DNA of 64,000 nt from an uncultured Eubacteriales bacterium (GTDB taxonomy: Bacteria > Bacillota > Clostridia > Oscillospirales > UBA644), in NCBI GenBank assembly GCA_934501435.1, contig CAKSTW010000002.1, positions 248,001 to 312,000 on the forward strand, given 5' to 3'. Below are positions 34,206-41,791 of the stretch, in pieces. Each line of letters starts with the position of its first letter. The first letter of the stretch is position 1. A program made the translations under genes and the position numbers. The notes below the pieces were generated by a model. It had not been told where the DNA came from and did no database searches. It saw only the letters and a program-made list of their open reading frames with translations.

Positions 34206-34236
34206 AAAAAGCGCAGGAGATCCTGCGCTTTTAATA
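34206..34236. terminator. Bidirectional terminator
   Basis: AAAAGCGCAGG-AGAT-CCTGCGCTTTT, perfect stem, T-rich on both strands. Confidence 0.88.
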
Positions 34237-34238
34237 TA

Positions 34239-35306
34239 TTATTTTTTGAGTCTGTGCTTGAAATCCACCGTTATTTTCCCGAAATATTCCCTGCTTTCGA
34301 CGGTCATCGGAAAGAGGCGCGCGTCATAGAGTTTATCCTGAGTTTCTTCTCTTGAACCCGCGACGAAAAACGGTTCTCCGAACGCTTTGAGAATTTTACC
34401 GATGTCCTTTGAAAAGACCGATTTTTCCGAACCGAAATCCTTTTCCCTCGTCTTTTTCATCGGAAAGGTGATCTCGATTTTTCCGTTGCGGTTAAACACC
34501 CGTATCGGCGACTGTTTTTCGGTGTCCAGCAGGGCGAGCGCCGAGAAATACGCGTGCGAGAAAATAAAGAAAAAGTCTTTCTGTCTGCGGCATTCGGGGC
34601 TGTCTTTTACTGTCTCGTAGTATATCTTTTCTCTTTGCGAAAACAGGTTTACGTTTTCGAAAGAGACGGTTTTCAGTTTTTCTCTTTTCGGTCCGTAAAG
34701 GGAATATACCGCCCCGACATAGGGGCAAAGGTCGTGTACGGCGTCTTCTTTACCGAAGAGCCGGACGCCCCACGCTGTCGGCAAAAGACGTTCCCCGTCA
34801 TATTTTACCGCGCCGAGAACCGCGCAGACGACGTCTTCGCCGAAACGGTCGATATCCCCGTATTTTCGTCTTGCGGCAAGTTTTACCGCGACTTTTTCAA
34901 CGGTCTTTTTGTCGAAAGTAACGGAAAAATCTTCGTCCACGGTTATTTCTGCGTCTTCGCTTTTTACGGTCATAGCGGGAAAGAGCCTTGTCGGAGCGCC
35001 GTCCTTTCCTATCCCGAAAGCAATTCCACGCAGCGTTGCGGAATGTATATCCGCCGCGGGCACGGTGAATTTGAGGTGCGTTTCGGGAAAGAGAACGTCC
35101 GAAAGCATAAAAACGGGCGGGTTTGAATTTTCGGCGACGTAATTCGATATTTCGCGCCGCAGTTCTCCGTCGGCAAGACATTCACCCTCGGCAAAGATAA
35201 CTCCGCCGCCCGAATTCGAAATTGCGATCGCCGCGGTGAGTATCTCCTTTTTGAAAAAGGGGGACTCGTCGCAGTTTATCATTACGACGTGCGCCTTTCT
35301 TCTCAT
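34239..35306 (-). CDS. AlbA/Schlafen-like putative DNA-binding protein
   Basis: The 355-residue protein begins MRRKAHVVMINCDESPFFKK. Residues about 15-110 resemble the AlbA_2/Schlafen fold: AAIAISNSGGGVIFAEGE matches its ISAFANTxGG core, followed by a strand-rich region ending in GIAFGIGKDGAPTRLFP. LLPTAWGVRLFGKED near residue 190 resembles the PTxAGLLLFG segment after that domain. No helicase motif is present. Assignment is by pattern only. ATG 35306 is used since the longer frame would lie within the PAP2 gene; it overlaps that stop by four bases. Confidence 0.5.
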   Translation of the reverse strand: MRRKAHVVMINCDESPFFKKEILTAAIAISNSGGGVIFAEGECLADGELRREISNYVAENSNPPVFMLSDVLFPETHLKFTVPAADIHSATLRGIAFGIGKDGAPTRLFPAMTVKSEDAEITVDEDFSVTFDKKTVEKVAVKLAARRKYGDIDRFGEDVVCAVLGAVKYDGERLLPTAWGVRLFGKEDAVHDLCPYVGAVYSLYGPKREKLKTVSFENVNLFSQREKIYYETVKDSPECRRQKDFFFIFSHAYFSALALLDTEKQSPIRVFNRNGKIEITFPMKKTREKDFGSEKSVFSKDIGKILKAFGEPFFVAGSREETQDKLYDARLFPMTVESREYFGKITVDFKHRLKK

Positions 35307-35875
35307 TTCGTTTTCTCCGTATTGAAAAACCGGGTTCCGAAAAGCCCCGTTTTCTTTTCGAGAAGTTTGCAGAGGAAATATGCGATAAGGGCGATTGTTG
35401 TGCCGAATATCATTCCGGCGAAAACGTCGGTGGGGTAGTGTACGGTAAAATATATCCTCGAAAAAGCGGTCAGGGCGGCGACAATATACGCGGGAACAGC
35501 CCATTTTTTATTCGTGAGCGAAAGGAAGAGCGCTCCGCAGAAAGAAACGGTCGCATGCCCCGACGGGAACGAAAATTCGCCCGGACGGCGTATCAAAAGA
35601 GAAAATTCGTCTATCGCGAAAGGCCGCGGACGCGCGACGACGTTTTTTACCGTCAGATTTACGATCAAAAGGCAGAGGATAAGGGCTGTCGCCGCGAAAA
35701 AGCCCTGTTTTCTGTATTTTTTCGAAATAAGAAGCAGGAGCGCGAACACTATCCATATAATTCCCGCTTCCGAGGCATAGGTGAAAATTTTGAAGAAAAA
35801 AGTCAGAAACGGATTCTGAAAATTGTTCTCGACGAAATGAAGGACCGAGAGGTCCCATGCGGTTATCGCGTCCAT
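35303..35875 (-). CDS. PAP2-family membrane phosphatase
   Basis: The 190-residue protein has about five membrane helices and all three phosphatase motifs: KNVVARPRP, PSGHATVSF, and SRIYFTVHYPTDVFAG with the catalytic His. Such enzymes dephosphorylate undecaprenyl pyrophosphate or other lipid phosphates outside the membrane. ATG 35875 follows AAAAGGAGTG; a longer frame upstream covers the promoter. It is cotranscribed with the AlbA-like gene. Confidence 0.9.
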   Translation of the reverse strand: MDAITAWDLSVLHFVENNFQNPFLTFFFKIFTYASEAGIIWIVFALLLLISKKYRKQGFFAATALILCLLIVNLTVKNVVARPRPFAIDEFSLLIRRPGEFSFPSGHATVSFCGALFLSLTNKKWAVPAYIVAALTAFSRIYFTVHYPTDVFAGMIFGTTIALIAYFLCKLLEKKTGLFGTRFFNTEKTK

Positions 35876-35894
35876 AATATCACTCCTTTTCAAT

Positions 35895-35923
35895 ATAATA
35901 TCATCGGGCGAAATTTTTGTCAA
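35895..35923 (-). promoter_or_regulatory. PAP2 promoter
   Basis: Minus strand TTGACA (35923-35918), 17 bp, TATTAT (35900-35895). Confidence 0.82.
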
Positions 35924-35961
35924 CATAATTATGTTAAAAAAAAGAACAAACGGAAAAACTA

Positions 35962-35990
35962 TTGATTTTTCGGATATTATTATGTATAAT
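35962..35990 (+). promoter_or_regulatory. Transketolase promoter
   Basis: TTGATT (35962-35967), 17 bp, TATAAT (35985-35990), about 31 bp before the start codon. Confidence 0.82.
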
Positions 35991-36021
35991 GAAATTAACA
36001 ATTTTCCGAAAGGGGCAAATT

Positions 36022-36825
36022 ATGAATACTGTTGATTTTGCTAAAAAAATGCGTCGGCTCATTCTCGACGAAATTTATTACGCTCAAAGCGGACATCCGG
36101 GCGGCTCTCTTTCCGTTACGGATATCCTCGCATATCTTTATAACGAAGAAATGAACGTTTCCGCGGATAAGGCGGACGACCCCGACCGCGACCGTCTCGT
36201 CCTTTCGAAAGGACACGCCTGCCCCGCTCTTTACGCGGCGCTTGCCCTCAAGGGATATATCCCCGAAAAGGATCTCAAAACGTTCAGAAGTATTGACAGT
36301 TACCTTGAAGGACACCCCGACATGAAAAAGATAAAGGGCGTCGATATGTCCTCCGGGTCTCTCGGACAGGGCATTTCCGCCGCCTGCGGAATGGCTCTTG
36401 TCGGCAAGAAAGAAAACAGACCTTACAGAGTTTTTGCTATCCTCGGCGACGGTGAACTCGAAGAGGGTCAGGTCTGGGAAGCGCTCATGTTTGCGGGACA
36501 TTACGGACTTGACAACCTCGTCGTTATCGTAGACCACAACGACCTGCAGATAGACGGCAAGATCGACGACGTTATGAACCCGAAGCCGTTCAACAAAAAG
36601 TTTGAGGATTTCGGCTTCGACGTTATCGAGACAGACGGCGAAAATCAGTATTTCATAAAGAAAGCCTTCGATTGGGTAAGGGAACACAAAGACGGCAGAC
36701 CTTCCGTCATCATTTCCCATTCCACCAAGGGAAGCGGTATTTCTTTCATGGAGGGAGATCCGTCGTGGCACGGAAAAGCGCCCAACAAAGAAGAATACGA
36801 AAAGGCAATAAAGGAGGTAGAATAA
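36022..36825 (+). CDS. Transketolase, N-terminal subunit
   Basis: The 267-residue protein is the thiamine diphosphate-binding half of a split transketolase. SGHPGGSLSVTDILAYLY and the GDGELEEGQVWEALMFAGHY...DHNDLQIDG block (the GDG...N ThDP motif) are clear. With the next gene it moves two-carbon units in the pentose phosphate pathway. ATG 36022 follows AAAGGGG; a 20-codon upstream extension overlaps the promoter and is rejected. One base separates it from the C-terminal subunit gene. Confidence 0.95.
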   Translation: MNTVDFAKKMRRLILDEIYYAQSGHPGGSLSVTDILAYLYNEEMNVSADKADDPDRDRLVLSKGHACPALYAALALKGYIPEKDLKTFRSIDSYLEGHPDMKKIKGVDMSSGSLGQGISAACGMALVGKKENRPYRVFAILGDGELEEGQVWEALMFAGHYGLDNLVVIVDHNDLQIDGKIDDVMNPKPFNKKFEDFGFDVIETDGENQYFIKKAFDWVREHKDGRPSVIISHSTKGSGISFMEGDPSWHGKAPNKEEYEKAIKEVE

Positions 36826-36826
36826 G

Positions 36827-37801
36827 ATGTCGGAAATGAAAGCATTAAGAGACGCTTACGGCGAAACTCTTGCCGAACTCGGCGAAAAATACGATAACCT
36901 TTATGTTCTGGACGCAGACCTTTCAAAATCGACAAAGACCGAAATATTCGCGAAGAAATTCCCCGAAAGATTTATCGAATGCGGAATTGCCGAGGCGAAT
37001 ATGATGTCCGTCGCTTCGGGTATGGCGACCTGCGGAAAGATAGTTTTCGCTTCTACTTTCGCGATGTTTGCCGCGGGCAGAGCCTACGAACAGATAAGAA
37101 ATTCGATAGCGTATCCTCATACGAACGTTAAAATAGTTGCGACCCACGCAGGGCTCACCGTCGGAGAAGACGGTGCGACGCATCAGTGCCTCGAAGACCT
37201 TGCTTTGATGAGAGCGATCCCCGGAATGGTCGTTATTTCCCCGTCCGACGCTTATCAGATGAAAGCGGCGGTCAGATTCGCGTGCGAATATGAAGGACCC
37301 GTTTATATCAGAGCGGGAAGGCTTGCGGTCCCCGTTGTTTACGACGACAGCTTCGTCTTTACTCCGGGCTGCTATAACAAGGTTGCCGACGGCGAAAACA
37401 TCACTCTTATGTATACCGGTGCTTTTTATGAAACCGCAATGAAAGTAAGAGAAATGCTCGCAAAATTCAACATAAACCTCAAAGTTATAGACGTTCCGTC
37501 GATAAAGCCGTTTGCGGTTGACGCCGTAAAAGAAGCCGCAAAAGACGCTTCCCTTATCGTAACTCTTGAAGACCACAACAATATCGGCGGCTTCGGTTCC
37601 GCGGTCTGCGAAACCCTCACTTCGATCGATATTCCCGAAAAAGTCAAGGTTCTTCGTCTCGGTTCGGGCGACAGATTCGGAAAATCAGGAAAGGCTGCCG
37701 ATGTTCTCGCAAGATACGGTCTTGACGCAAAGGGCGTTGCAAAATCCATTGTTGCGGAAAAATATCCCGAATTCCTCGATTCCATCGACGCCGAATTTTA
37801 A
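36827..37801 (+). CDS. Transketolase, C-terminal subunit
   Basis: The 324-residue protein carries the pyrimidine-binding domain (FIECGIAEANMMSVASGMAT) with the catalytic Glu and the THAGLTVGEDGATHQ loop, then the C-terminal domain with VTLEDHNNIGGFG. It pairs with the N-terminal subunit encoded just upstream. Split transketolases are common in Clostridia and archaea. A DXS is excluded by the two-gene organisation. Confidence 0.95.
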   Translation: MSEMKALRDAYGETLAELGEKYDNLYVLDADLSKSTKTEIFAKKFPERFIECGIAEANMMSVASGMATCGKIVFASTFAMFAAGRAYEQIRNSIAYPHTNVKIVATHAGLTVGEDGATHQCLEDLALMRAIPGMVVISPSDAYQMKAAVRFACEYEGPVYIRAGRLAVPVVYDDSFVFTPGCYNKVADGENITLMYTGAFYETAMKVREMLAKFNINLKVIDVPSIKPFAVDAVKEAAKDASLIVTLEDHNNIGGFGSAVCETLTSIDIPEKVKVLRLGSGDRFGKSGKAADVLARYGLDAKGVAKSIVAEKYPEFLDSIDAEF

Positions 37802-37809
37802 GGAAAATT

Positions 37810-38706
37810 ATGAAAAAGTACAGACCTACGCGATATAAGGAAGGAACACCGGAAGTTCCGGTCAAAAAGAAAAACGGCTGGATATATACCGTTCTTATCG
37901 TCTTTTTTGCACTGATATTCGCCGTTTCTCTGTTCTTTATAGTTAAAGACCTGCTTGCGGAAAATGAAACCTCCGAAACGATAAACGGAGTTCTTTCCTT
38001 AAAGCCCGTCGATAAAAACGGGAACGGAACGAACGACGGCAAAACGGAGGAAAACGACCCGAAAGCAATATATTCGCTCGGCGACTTCTCGGCGTTCACT
38101 TCGGTGAATTCCGATACCGTCGGCTGGTTCTATATGCCCTGCAACACCTCGTCGAGGGGACTTCCGATAGAGCTTCCGCTTCTTTGGAAAGACCTTTCGG
38201 ATAAAAATGAGCAGAATTTTTATCTTTCTCACGATTTTTACGGCAGAGAAAGCGATAACGGCTGGGTTTATATTTCCGACGCCTGCGAGGGCAGGGATAT
38301 AACGAAAAACCGCAATCTGCTTATCTACGGTCACGCACGAAGCTATAAAATGTTCGGCGGACTTAAAAACCTCAATACCGACAAGGCATGGCAGGCGGAC
38401 GCCGACAGCCACTATATCAAGATAAGCACGCCGTATGAAGATTCGGTCTGGGAGATTTTCTCCTGGCACGAAACGACCGTCTACGACAGCTATTGGCAGA
38501 CGGAATTCAAGGACGACGCCGAATTCCTCGAATATGCAAACAGGGTTCAGAGTCAGGATCAGCTCAAGTGTTTTACGAAATTCAATTTCACAAAGGACGA
38601 CAGAATTATGACCCTGTCGACCTGCAAATCGCTCAACGAAGACGTCCGAGTTGCGGTTCACGCGAAACTGATAACTTCGGTCAAACGCGAAACGACAACA
38701 GAATAA
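37810..38706 (+). CDS. srtB: Class B sortase
   Basis: The 298-residue protein has a basic N-terminus, one membrane anchor (about residues 24-46) and a sortase domain. NLLIYGHARSYKMFGGL holds the catalytic His, and MTLSTCKSLNEDVRVAVHAKL holds the catalytic Cys (TLSTC) and Arg. The helix-rich N-terminal part and the long insertion before the Cys mark class B. It should attach proteins with NP(Q/K/N)T-like signals to the wall. The NPNTAD-ending protein at 22-24 kb is a candidate substrate. It follows the transketolase genes by 8 bp. Confidence 0.92.
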   Translation: MKKYRPTRYKEGTPEVPVKKKNGWIYTVLIVFFALIFAVSLFFIVKDLLAENETSETINGVLSLKPVDKNGNGTNDGKTEENDPKAIYSLGDFSAFTSVNSDTVGWFYMPCNTSSRGLPIELPLLWKDLSDKNEQNFYLSHDFYGRESDNGWVYISDACEGRDITKNRNLLIYGHARSYKMFGGLKNLNTDKAWQADADSHYIKISTPYEDSVWEIFSWHETTVYDSYWQTEFKDDAEFLEYANRVQSQDQLKCFTKFNFTKDDRIMTLSTCKSLNEDVRVAVHAKLITSVKRETTTE

Positions 38707-38708
38707 AG

Positions 38709-38741
38709 AAAGCACCCACTTTTGTGGGGGCTTCCTTGTTT
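38709..38741 (+). terminator. Terminator after sortase
   Basis: AAGC-A-CCCAC / GTGGG-G-GCTT stem with a TTTT loop and one mismatch, followed by CCTTGTTT. Confidence 0.6.
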
Positions 38742-38796
38742 CAATTACGGCTTTATTCTGATATAGTATATATATAAATATCCGAAAGGAGAAATT

Positions 38797-39273
38797 ATGA
38801 AACGGACGGCTGTTATTCTTTTGGCTTTTTGCATAGTTCTTCTTTTTTCGGGCTGCACCGAAAAACATAATGAAAAGCTTCCTGCGGCTTCGGTAAAATA
38901 TCTGATAAAGCCTGCGGCTGCAAGCGAAGAAACGGATATCGATGATGTTATCGCGGCTTTTTCGGCTCTTTGCAGAAGCAAGGAGTGTTCCGATTACCGC
39001 ATAGACGGCGACGCTGTTGAAAAACTCGGAAAAGCGGGAAGTCGCTATGAATTATACAAAATTGTTCCGCCCGACGCGACAGGGGCTGCCGTTATGACAT
39101 ACGGCACATTTCAGGGCTTTGAGATTGTTTCGGGAATGAAACACAGCCCGTCCGAATTCGCCTTGTATCTGTTTGACACGCAGGATAAAGTTATGTATAC
39201 AATAGAAGACGGCGAGGGATTTGTAGACTTTTCGGAAGTATACCGACTGCTGCCGCAGAATATGAAAAGATAA
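38797..39273 (+). CDS. Small lipoprotein, unknown
   Basis: The 158-residue protein has a lipoprotein signal ending LLFSGC (Cys20). The rest has no recognised domain; it contains mixed strands (TYGTFQGFEIVSGMKHSPSE) and may be a compact alpha/beta domain. TATAGT at 38762-38767 is the likely -10 with a weak -35. AAAGGAG precedes the start. It stands alone between two terminators, so function cannot be inferred from neighbours. Confidence 0.7.
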   Translation: MKRTAVILLAFCIVLLFSGCTEKHNEKLPAASVKYLIKPAAASEETDIDDVIAAFSALCRSKECSDYRIDGDAVEKLGKAGSRYELYKIVPPDATGAAVMTYGTFQGFEIVSGMKHSPSEFALYLFDTQDKVMYTIEDGEGFVDFSEVYRLLPQNMKR

Positions 39274-39303
39274 AAAGGGAAGCACTTTTCGGGTGCTTCC
39301 CTT
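39272..39303 (-). terminator. Terminator of cysK-mnmA, shared with the lipoprotein
   Basis: AAGGGAAGCAC / GTGCTTCCCTT stem. The T-run (TTTTT) is on the minus strand, so it mainly ends the mnmA transcript. Confidence 0.82.
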
Positions 39304-39307
39304 AAAT

Positions 39308-40372
39308 TCAGCAAATAACGCCGCCGCCGAGGACGGTGTCTCCGTCGTAGAAGACCGCCGCCTGACCTTTTGTCGCGGCTCGCTGCGGTTCGTCAAAGAC
39401 TATTTTCACGCTGTCGTCGCCCGTAACAAACACGGTCGCGGGCGTTTCGGGCTGGCGGTATCTTATCTTAACCTTTGCCCTGAAAGTTTCGGGCGGATTT
39501 TCAAACGCGATAAAATTCACGTCGCGAACGGAGATTTCCTTTGTGAAAAGGTCTTCGTTTCGTCCGAGAACGATTCTGTTTTCGTCGGGCAGAATGTCGC
39601 AGACATAAAGAGGGAAGTCGGAAGAAATCCCGAGCCCTTTTCTCTGACCTTTCGTGTAGCCGATTATCCCCTTGTGCTTTCCGAGAATTTTTCCGTCTTT
39701 ATCGGTAAAATCGCCCGACGGATAGCCTTTTCCGGTATAGTTCCTGATAAATTTCGCATAATCGCCGTCGGGAACGAAACAGATATCCTGGCTGTCGGGC
39801 TTCTGTGCGTTATAAAACCCGTTTTCTTCGGCAATTTTCCGTGTTTCGTCTTTGTTCATTTTTCCGAGCGGAAAAGCGGTGTGGGCAAGTTCGTCCTGCG
39901 TCAGCGAATACAAAACATAGCTCTGGTCTTTTTTCGGGTCGGCGGCTTTTTTTAAGAGATAGCGGCCGCCCTCTTTTTCTATATTCGCGTAATGCCCCGT
40001 GACGATTTTTTCGCAGCCGAGTTCCTTTGCACGCAGATAAAGCTTTTCGAATTTCAGATATCTGTTGCAGTCGATACAGGGGTTCGGCGTTCTTCCGTTT
40101 TCATAGTCGGAAATGAATTTCGAAATGACTTTTTCTTTGAAACCGTCGGTGAAATTGAAAACATAATATTTCATTCCGAGTCTGTACGCGACCTGACGGG
40201 CGTCTTCGACGTCGTCAAGCGAACAGCAGGATTTTTCCCTCGGAATACCTGCGTCTTCATTCGAAAAAAGCCGCATTGTAACGCCTATACATTCATACCC
40301 CGATTTCTGCATGAGATAAGCGGCGACGGAAGAATCCACGCCGCCGCTCATGGCGATAAGTGCCTTTTTCAT
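39308..40372 (-). CDS. mnmA: tRNA-specific 2-thiouridylase MnmA
   Basis: The 354-residue protein has the PP-loop ALIAMSGGVDSSVAAYLM, which adenylates U34, and the catalytic Cys pair in TPNPCIDCNRYLKF and SQDICFVPDGDY. It adds sulfur to the wobble uridine of Lys, Glu and Gln tRNAs, usually using sulfur from a cysteine desulfurase. Its start overlaps the cysK stop by one base (TAATG), so it is coupled to cysteine synthesis. In many Firmicutes it sits with a desulfurase gene instead. Confidence 0.96.
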   Translation of the reverse strand: MKKALIAMSGGVDSSVAAYLMQKSGYECIGVTMRLFSNEDAGIPREKSCCSLDDVEDARQVAYRLGMKYYVFNFTDGFKEKVISKFISDYENGRTPNPCIDCNRYLKFEKLYLRAKELGCEKIVTGHYANIEKEGGRYLLKKAADPKKDQSYVLYSLTQDELAHTAFPLGKMNKDETRKIAEENGFYNAQKPDSQDICFVPDGDYAKFIRNYTGKGYPSGDFTDKDGKILGKHKGIIGYTKGQRKGLGISSDFPLYVCDILPDENRIVLGRNEDLFTKEISVRDVNFIAFENPPETFRAKVKIRYRQPETPATVFVTGDDSVKIVFDEPQRAATKGQAAVFYDGDTVLGGGVIC

Positions 40373-41304
40373 TATTCGTTAAAGAGGGCTGTCGACAGAT
40401 ATCTGTCGCCGGTGTCGGGAAGAAGAGCAACAATGGTTTTGCCCTCGTTTTCGGGACGCTTTGCAATTTCTATTGCCGCGTGGAGAGCGGCTCCGGAAGA
40501 AATTCCGACAAGAACGCCTTCCTTTTTGCCGATAAGTCTGCCTGCCGCAAATGCTTCTTCGTTTTCGACGGGGAAAATTTCGTCGTAAACTTTGGTGTCG
40601 AGAACATCGGGAACAAAGCCTGCACCGATTCCCTGAATTTTATGTGCTCCGGCAACGCCTTTCGAAAGAACGGGGGAGGAAGCGGGTTCGACGGCTACGA
40701 CTTTGATGTCGGGGTTCTTTTCTTTGAGATATTTGCCGACTCCGGTAACGGTTCCGCCGGTGCCGACGCCCGCGATAAAGAAGTCGACTTTTCCGTCGGT
40801 ATCTTCGTAAATTTCGGGACCTGTCGTTTCATAATGAGCCTTGGGGTTTGCCGGGTTTACGAACTGACCGGGGATAAAGGAATTCGGAGTTTCAGCTGCA
40901 AGTTCTGCGGCTTTCGCGATAGCACCTTTCATTCCCTTTGCACCTTCGGTGAGGACGAGTTCGGCACCGTAGGCTTTCATCAACTGACGGCGTTCTACCG
41001 ACATCGTTTCGGGCATTACTATTATTATACGGTAACCTCTTGCCGCAGCGACCGCCGCAAGTCCTATTCCGGTGTTTCCGGAGGTCGGTTCGATAATTAC
41101 CGAACCGGGAACGAGTTTGCCTGCTTTTTCGGCGTCGTCTATCATCGCTTTTGCGATTCTGTCTTTAACCGAGCCTGCCGGATTGAAATATTCGAGCTTT
41201 GCCAATATCTTTGCTTTGAGTGAAAATTCTTTTTCGATGTGTGTGAGTTCGAGAAGGGGGGTCTTTCCTATAAGTTCGTCTGCGGATTTATAAATGCGTG
41301 CCAT
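40372..41304 (-). CDS. cysK: Cysteine synthase A
   Basis: The 310-residue PLP enzyme shows NPAGSVKDRIAKAMI with the PLP Lys, EPTSGNTGIGLA and GTGGTVTGVGKYL. It makes cysteine from O-acetylserine and sulfide. The start follows AAGGAGA. The gene is headed by a 260-base control region with a consensus promoter, an inverted repeat at the start site, a Cys-rich leader peptide and a terminator. It is followed without gap by mnmA. Regulation by cysteine supply is strongly suggested by the leader. Confidence 0.96.
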   Translation of the reverse strand: MARIYKSADELIGKTPLLELTHIEKEFSLKAKILAKLEYFNPAGSVKDRIAKAMIDDAEKAGKLVPGSVIIEPTSGNTGIGLAAVAAARGYRIIIVMPETMSVERRQLMKAYGAELVLTEGAKGMKGAIAKAAELAAETPNSFIPGQFVNPANPKAHYETTGPEIYEDTDGKVDFFIAGVGTGGTVTGVGKYLKEKNPDIKVVAVEPASSPVLSKGVAGAHKIQGIGAGFVPDVLDTKVYDEIFPVENEEAFAAGRLIGKKEGVLVGISSGAALHAAIEIAKRPENEGKTIVALLPDTGDRYLSTALFNE

Positions 41305-41347
41305 AATTATTATCTCCTTTATATATATGTTGTCGGTTCGGTTCTTT

Positions 41348-41386
41348 TCAGCCCCGACATCGGAAGCCCGACATGTATTTTTTCAT
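41348..41386 (-). CDS. Possible 12-codon second leader peptide before cysK
   Basis: After the terminator, GAGGG precedes an ATG at 41386 that opens a 12-codon frame (MKKYMSGFRCRG) ending 44 bases before the cysK start. The frame contains one Cys codon and a direct repeat ATGTCGGG, which could pair with CCGACA just downstream, near the cysK ribosome site. It could be a chance frame; the ribosome site and position make it worth noting. Confidence 0.35.
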   Translation of the reverse strand: MKKYMSGFRCRG

Positions 41387-41403
41387 TTTTACACCCTCTT
41401 AAA

Positions 41404-41430
41404 TAAAAAACGGAGAACCGAAGTCCTCCG
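41404..41430 (-). terminator. Attenuator terminator in the cysK leader
   Basis: CGGAG-G-AC-TTCG-GT-T-CTCCG followed by six T on the minus strand. It lies between the leader peptide and cysK, so cysK expression must need read-through. AAGTCC at the leader stop codon (41452-41447) can pair with GGACTT inside this hairpin (41426-41421) as an antiterminator. Confidence 0.75.
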
Positions 41431-41450
41431 AAATTTCTTTCTTTACGGAC

Positions 41451-41522
41451 TTATGTATGTATGACAAAGCAAGCGCCGCAGGGGCACATACAGCTGTTTG
41501 TCATACATACGGTTCTTTTCAT
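41451..41522 (-). CDS. Cysteine-rich leader peptide of cysK-mnmA (23 residues)
   Basis: An AAAAGGAGA site lies 9 bases before ATG 41522. The frame has 23 codons and ends TAA at 41453-41451. Residues 6-18 run CMTNSCMCPCGAC, giving five Cys codons (positions 6, 11, 13, 15, 18). Cysteine is rare in proteins, so such density upstream of a cysteine synthase gene strongly suggests sensing of Cys-tRNA by ribosome stalling. Fourteen bases at its 5' part (41510-41497) pair perfectly with its last codons (41468-41455), leaving codons 11-18 in the loop. Confidence 0.75.
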   Translation of the reverse strand: MKRTVCMTNSCMCPCGACFVIHT

Positions 41523-41544
41523 TTCCAATATCTCCTTTTAATTC

Positions 41545-41561
41545 CCTACCTGTTTGGTAGG
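41545..41561 (-). promoter_or_regulatory. Inverted repeat at the cysK transcription start
   Basis: CCTACC-N5-GGTAGG lies directly after the -10 and covers the predicted start site. Position fits a repressor operator. Rrf2-family cysteine regulators such as CymR are candidates, on grounds of function only. It could also form an RNA hairpin at the 5' end. Confidence 0.6.
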
Positions 41562-41568
41562 TGTTTAC

Positions 41569-41597
41569 AGTATAGCACGCTTTTTTGCGGCTGTCAA
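41569..41597 (-). promoter_or_regulatory. cysK leader promoter
   Basis: Minus strand TTGACA (41597-41592), 17 bp, TATACT (41574-41569), near-perfect consensus. Confidence 0.88.
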
Positions 41598-41748
41598 GAG
41601 GAAAAATCGTAAAAAACTGTGAACTTGAACGGCAAATAAAAATTTTCAAAAACCGCAAAAAAGTGAGAAATAATGCGAAAAACAAAGAAAATCGAAGAAA
41701 ACACATTGTGAAAAGCAATTTTCTGACTAAATCTGACTTTTACGGGAC

Positions 41749-41777
41749 TTGCGTTTGGTGCGTCCCGGATATATAAT
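41749..41777 (+). promoter_or_regulatory. ctsR operon promoter
   Basis: TTGCGT (41749-41754), 17 bp, TATAAT (41772-41777). Confidence 0.82.
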
Positions 41778-41791
41778 GTACGCAGATAAAA

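Noticed and set aside
41305..41570. T-box riboswitch before cysK.
   Set aside because: No AGGGTGGNACCGCG-like T-box sequence was found; the Cys-rich ORF explains the leader better.
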